Shown: positions 5,629-8,365 of the stretch, in pieces
Position numbering within the stretch: position 1 is the stretch's first letter
How the letters are laid out: every line of letters begins with the position of its first letter
Origin: an uncultured Pseudomonadota bacterium
Lineage (GTDB): Bacteria > Pseudomonadota > Gammaproteobacteria > Burkholderiales > SG8-39
Direction of reading: 5' to 3'
DNA length: 8,365 nucleotides
Assembly (NCBI GenBank): GCA_903864555.1
Contig: CAIPGJ010000380.1
Location: forward strand, 1-8,365
Position numbers and translations under genes: made by a program
Notes under the pieces: model-generated
The model's database searches: none
The model's input: only the letters and a program-made list of their open reading frames with translations
Told to the model about the DNA's origin: nothing

Positions 5629-6495
5629 ATGATTCCCCAGGCGCTGATCCGCTCGGTGTCGGCCGCGCTGTACGAGCGTTCGCTGAAGAAGATTCCCGAC
5701 GACACCCATGCTGCGCTGAAAAAGGCGCAGGGCAGCGAGCGCGATGCCACCGGCCGGCGCACCATTTCCATCATGCTCGACAGCGCCGATGCCGCCGCGC
5801 AGCGTGGCGAGCTGGTCTGCACGGACGTCGGCATCCCGGTGTATTCGGTGAAGATCGGCACGCAGGTGCGCTTCGAGGGTGCGGTGCGCCAGGCCATCGT
5901 CGATGGCTTTGCCGACCTGGTGCAAAACATCCAGCCGCCCATCCTGAAGATGATCACCAACCCGCTGACGCATGAGCGCAGCTATGCCGGCAAGGACATG
6001 CCGCTGGTGACCTTCGATGTCATCGACGGCGCCGATTACATCGAGATGATCTGCGCCCCCAAGGCCATGGGCAGCGGGCGCTGGGAGGAGCTGAAGACCT
6101 TTGTCTTCCCCAGCCTGGAGACCATCGAGGACTACGTGCTGGAAGTCGTGATGCGCGCCGGCTCGCAGCCGTGCCCGCCCATCGTCGTCGGGGTGGGCAT
6201 CGGCGGCAGCTTCGATTACGCGGCACGCCTGGCCAAGCAGCAGGTGCTGCGCCCGGTGGGCGAGGTCAATCCTGATCCCATGCTGGCGGCCATGGAAGCG
6301 CGCCTCTTGAAAGCTATCAACGCCATGGGCTACGGCCCCATGGGCACCGGCGGCGACAGCACCGCCATGGGCGTGCACATCGACTACGCCGCTTCGCACG
6401 GCTTCATGCCGGTGGCGGTGGCGCTCAACTGCTGGATCAACCGGCGCATGGGCGCGCGCATCGGCAACGATGGCAGCGTGGCGTGGTTCGAATGA
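5629..6495 (+). CDS. Class I fumarase / tartrate-dehydratase-like hydro-lyase, alpha subunit
   Basis: A 288-residue alpha (N-terminal-domain) subunit of a two-subunit [4Fe-4S] hydro-lyase of the class I fumarase/L(+)-tartrate dehydratase family. Cluster cysteines are assigned as C64 (in VCTDVG), C182 (in QPCPPIVVGVGIGG) and C268 (in ALNCWINRR). Their spacings of 118 and 86 match the 119 and 87 I recall for E. coli TtdA. Other kept features are the MGVHID segment and H257, aligning with a histidine implicated in Leishmania class I fumarase. Departures: the usual CQDTG is CTDVG; the usual APKGGGSEN stretch is APKAMGSG; and the usual YLRKSxVxxPL, whose Arg binds substrate, is PPILKMITNPL. The fold and cluster look sound, but the substrate is probably not plain fumarate. 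ATG 5629 follows a weak GGTGA; its stop overlaps the beta start (ATGA), indicating coupled translation. Frame length is normal. Confidence 0.87.
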   Translation: MIPQALIRSVSAALYERSLKKIPDDTHAALKKAQGSERDATGRRTISIMLDSADAAAQRGELVCTDVGIPVYSVKIGTQVRFEGAVRQAIVDGFADLVQNIQPPILKMITNPLTHERSYAGKDMPLVTFDVIDGADYIEMICAPKAMGSGRWEELKTFVFPSLETIEDYVLEVVMRAGSQPCPPIVVGVGIGGSFDYAARLAKQQVLRPVGEVNPDPMLAAMEARLLKAINAMGYGPMGTGGDSTAMGVHIDYAASHGFMPVAVALNCWINRRMGARIGNDGSVAWFE

Positions 6496-7151
6496 GCATG
6501 CACACCCACGTGCTGCAACTGCCGCTCACAGCCGAAGCCCTGCGCAGCATCGCGGTGGGCGACGAAGTGCGCCTGAGCGGCGACATCACCATCAGCATCG
6601 GCCTGCCCACCCACAAGCGCATGCTGGAGGATGTGCAGGCCGGGCGTGAGCTGCCGGTGGACCTGAAGGGCGGCGCCTTTTTTCACCTCAGTGCCTACCT
6701 GGAAGATCAGCCCGGTGGTGGGTTACCGCGTGCGCTGTACATGAACCCGAGCACCAGCACGCGCTACAACCCCTACATGCCCGGTTTGATCAGCGGTCTG
6801 GGCCTGCGCCTGGTGGGCGGCAAGGGTGGCCTGGATGCGGCCAGCGTGGCGGCCATGCAGGCGATGGGCTGCATCTACCTGTCCTTCCTCGGTGGCGGCT
6901 GCCCGCTGTTGTCCGATGCCATCGAGGGCGTGGTATCCAGCCACTGGAATGAATACATCTCGCAGTTCCGCCTCACCACGCTGCGGGTGCGTGACCTGCC
7001 CGCCACCGTGGCCATCGATGCCCAGGGACACAGCCTGTACGACAGCCTGCAGCAGCGCGCCGCAAACCGATTGCCGCAAATCCGCGAAGCGCTGAAGCGC
7101 GAGCGCGAGCAGGCGTTGAACGCATCGCCATTGAACAGACTCGAAAAATAA
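6492..7151 (+). CDS. Class I fumarase / tartrate-dehydratase-like hydro-lyase, beta subunit
   Basis: A 219-residue beta (C-terminal-domain) subunit that completes the active site with the alpha subunit. ATG 6492 overlaps the alpha stop as ATGA, so the in-frame GTG at 6483 is discarded. Family features in order: VGDEVRLSGDI (22-32), THKR (40-43), NPSTSTR (85-91), GGKGG (109-113), GGGCPLL (134-140) and SSHWNEY (149-155). Relative to E. coli TtdB and other beta subunits, the T88/S89/R91 and K111 positions are kept. However, the Arg-Asp of the 'RDxxHKR' motif is replaced by Gly37-Leu38 with a one-residue insertion, and the usual GPTTSxRM is NPSTSTRY. That Arg contacts the substrate carboxylate in known class I fumarases, so altered specificity is likely. 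The C-terminus is a charged helix. The stop lies 15 nt before Bug gene 3, placing all three in one operon. Confidence 0.87.
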   Translation: MSMHTHVLQLPLTAEALRSIAVGDEVRLSGDITISIGLPTHKRMLEDVQAGRELPVDLKGGAFFHLSAYLEDQPGGGLPRALYMNPSTSTRYNPYMPGLISGLGLRLVGGKGGLDAASVAAMQAMGCIYLSFLGGGCPLLSDAIEGVVSSHWNEYISQFRLTTLRVRDLPATVAIDAQGHSLYDSLQQRAANRLPQIREALKREREQALNASPLNRLEK

Positions 7152-7153
7152 TC

Positions 7154-7161
7154 AAGGAGGA
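7154..7161 (+). promoter_or_regulatory. Near-consensus ribosome binding site of Bug gene 3
   Basis: AAGGAGGA lies 5 nt before ATG 7167, immediately after the beta-subunit stop. It is the strongest Shine-Dalgarno in the window and contrasts with the weak one of the alpha subunit. This fits a periplasmic binding protein made in excess over the enzyme from one transcript. Confidence 0.8.
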
Positions 7162-7166
7162 ATGCC

Positions 7167-8165
7167 ATGAACCCATCCATCAACCAGTCCCGACTGCCCG
7201 CCGCCTTGCTGGCCGGCCTGTGCCTGTCGGCATTCATGGGGTTTGTATCGACGCAAGCCCAGGCGCAGGCCTGGCCCGCGCGGCCGGTGCGCATGGTGGT
7301 GCCGTTTCCACCGGGTGGCAGCTCCGACATCGTGGCGCGCCAGCTGGCGCTCAACCTGTCGAAGACACTGGGCCAGTCCTTCAACGTCGACAACCGCGGC
7401 GGTGCCGGCGGCAACATCGGCACCGATGCCGTGGCCAAGGCCGCGCCCGATGGCTACACCATCGGCCTGTCCACCTCCGGACCGCTGGCCAACAACAAGG
7501 CCCTGTACAAGGACATGCCCTATGACTCGGACAAGGACCTGGCCCCCATCGCGCTGGTGGGCGAGATTCCGCTGGTGATCGCCTCCCATCCCGGGGTGAA
7601 GGCGGCCGACCTGAAGGCCTTCGTCGCACTGGCGAAATCACCCTCGGCAAAACTCTCCGTCGGCCATCCGGGCAACGGCACCATCGGCCACCTGGCCCTC
7701 GAATACTTCAAGAGCGTGGCGGCGATCAACCCGCAGGGCATTCCTTACAAAGGCGATGGTCCCGCCTTGACCGATCTGCTCGGCGGACAGATCCAGGCCG
7801 TGTCGGCCCCGGTGAGCGCCTTCATCGCCGCCATCCAGAGCGGCAAGCTGGTCGGCCTGGCGGTCACCTCGAAGAAGCGCTTCCCCGGCCTGCCCAATGT
7901 GGGCACCGCCATCGAGCAGGGCATCGACCTGGAAGCCACCGTGTGGTTCGCCGTCATCGGCCCGGCCGGCCTGCAGATGCCGGTGGTGACGCGCCTCAAC
8001 CAGGAGATCAACAAGTACACCAACTCCGCCGAAGGCCGCGCCAAGCTGGCCGAGTTCGGCATGGTCGAAGCCAACGGCGGCCCGGAACTGCTGGGCACGC
8101 TGATGCGCTCGGAAGCCGCCAAGTGGAAGAAGCTGGTCGAGGCGGCGAAGATCACGATCGAATGA
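7167..8165 (+). CDS. Bug/TctC-family tripartite tricarboxylate transporter substrate-binding protein (3)
   Basis: A 332-residue periplasmic binding protein, the most canonical of the three Bug paralogues here. The signal peptide runs through a hydrophobic core (PAALLAGLCLSAFMGF) to a likely cleavage in STQAQA|QAWP. Landmarks: VVPFPPGGSSDIVAR (first ligand loop), NRGGAGGNIGTDAVAK (second loop), APDGYTIG and GIPYKGDGPALTDLL. It is the last gene of the hydro-lyase operon, 15 nt after the beta subunit and with a near-consensus ribosome binding site. It probably delivers the substrate of that enzyme, or a related acid, to a TTT permease encoded elsewhere. Third codon positions are almost uniformly G or C, as in the alpha and beta genes and more so than in Bug genes 1 and 2. 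Ligand identity cannot be deduced; SSD in the first loop is the commonest form in carboxylate-binding Bug proteins. Confidence 0.94.
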   Translation: MNPSINQSRLPAALLAGLCLSAFMGFVSTQAQAQAWPARPVRMVVPFPPGGSSDIVARQLALNLSKTLGQSFNVDNRGGAGGNIGTDAVAKAAPDGYTIGLSTSGPLANNKALYKDMPYDSDKDLAPIALVGEIPLVIASHPGVKAADLKAFVALAKSPSAKLSVGHPGNGTIGHLALEYFKSVAAINPQGIPYKGDGPALTDLLGGQIQAVSAPVSAFIAAIQSGKLVGLAVTSKKRFPGLPNVGTAIEQGIDLEATVWFAVIGPAGLQMPVVTRLNQEINKYTNSAEGRAKLAEFGMVEANGGPELLGTLMRSEAAKWKKLVEAAKITIE

Positions 8166-8189
8166 GCGAAATCGCGGTGGTGGTGTAAA

Positions 8190-8238
8190 CCCCCTTGTCA
8201 AAGGGGGCCGACGCGACGCAGTCGCGCGGGGGGATTTT
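8190..8238. repeat. Compact double-hairpin intergenic element (possible terminator)
   Basis: Two perfect hairpins in tandem, 24 nt after the Bug 3 stop. The first is CCCCCTT (8190-8196), loop GTCA, AAGGGGG (8201-8207). The second is CGCGAC (8212-8217), loop GCA, GTCGCG (8221-8226). They are followed by CGGGGGGATTTT ending at 8238. An outer pairing between the AAACCCCC side and the GGGGGATTT side is also possible. Elements of this C-run/G-run type occur scattered between genes in Burkholderiales, so this may be a dispersed repeat. Ending in four Ts, it could also terminate the hydro-lyase operon, although the T tract does not directly follow the second stem. Confidence 0.55.
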
Positions 8239-8365
8239 GACCAGCCGGGCGGATCTGCCTGTTCATAAGCGATGGCCGTGCATTCTGATGTCATCGACTA
8301 GTCCATCGACATCCACCGCGACTTCAGGAACTCCGCTAACTGATGGCCGCAGGAGCGTAGATACA
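8239..8365. other. Window end, no supported gene
   Basis: No frame can be assigned. On the minus strand a frame is open from the window edge to a TGA at 8263-8265, and could be the last 33 codons of a convergent gene (ending RMHGHRL), which would suit the hairpins sitting between convergent genes. I recognise no family and codon use is unremarkable. An imperfect dyad lies at 8287-8313 (GATGTC / GACATC around a central GACTAGTC). Confidence 0.25.

Noticed and set aside
5566..6399. 277-residue minus-strand frame opposite the alpha subunit
   Set aside because: Long only because the GC-rich gene below suppresses stop codons; composition (His, Ala and Gly runs) is typical of an antisense frame.
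7638..8294. 218-residue minus-strand frame opposite Bug gene 3
   Set aside because: Antisense to a strongly supported gene, and its composition is typical of a shadow frame.
1..8365. CRISPR array, tRNA, rRNA, transposase or phage genes
   Set aside because: No regularly spaced repeats, tRNA-like cloverleaf, rRNA sequence or recombinase/transposase motifs were seen on either strand.

Overview
The window reads as GC-rich betaproteobacterial DNA, most likely Burkholderiales (Alcaligenaceae or Comamonadaceae type; inferred from content, not from a marker gene). The strongest clue is three separate genes for Bug/TctC-type periplasmic solute-binding proteins, a family greatly expanded in Bordetella, Achromobacter and relatives. 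They sit beside catabolic hydro-lyase and acyl-CoA genes.

Layout. Positions 1-198 hold the 3' end of a small gene resembling a Spy/CpxP-type periplasmic protein. A leader of about 260 nt with a 7-bp inverted repeat follows. Next is a two-gene unit: Bug protein 1 (458-1459) and, 10 nt later, an MmgE/PrpD-family protein (1470-2915). A 429-nt stretch (2916-3344) has no intact gene but ends in what looks like the C-terminal tail of an ADP-forming acyl-CoA ligase. Bug protein 2 (3345-4319) stands alone, followed by the N-terminal half of a molbindin/TOBE-type gene (about 4415-4525) that stops just before a convergent crotonase-family gene (4534-5328, minus strand). A 300-nt divergent intergenic region with several dyads separates the crotonase from the second clear operon: class I fumarase/tartrate-dehydratase-like alpha (5629-6495) and beta (6492-7151, ATGA overlap) subunits, then Bug protein 3 (7167-8165) with an excellent ribosome binding site. 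A compact double-hairpin repeat (8190-8238) lies just after this operon, and the last 130 nt hold no supported gene.

How the genes fit together. Two of the three Bug proteins are co-directional and closely spaced with a hydro-lyase (PrpD family; class I Fe-S hydro-lyase). This suggests two small modules, each pairing capture of an organic acid in the periplasm with its dehydration or hydration in the cytoplasm. No TctA/TctB-like membrane components are in the window, so transport would rely on permeases encoded elsewhere, or the Bug proteins may act as sensors. The alpha/beta hydro-lyase keeps all three expected cluster cysteines but seems to have lost two of the arginines that bind the substrate carboxylates in known class I fumarases. 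The crotonase lacks both canonical catalytic glutamates. These enzymes may therefore act on substrates other than fumarate or ordinary enoyl-CoAs.

Two gene remnants (acyl-CoA ligase tail and half molbindin) flank Bug protein 2, and codon use looks less GC-biased in the left half than in the alpha/beta-Bug 3 operon. Both point to a region assembled by rearrangement. I see no CRISPR array, tRNA, rRNA, transposase or phage gene.
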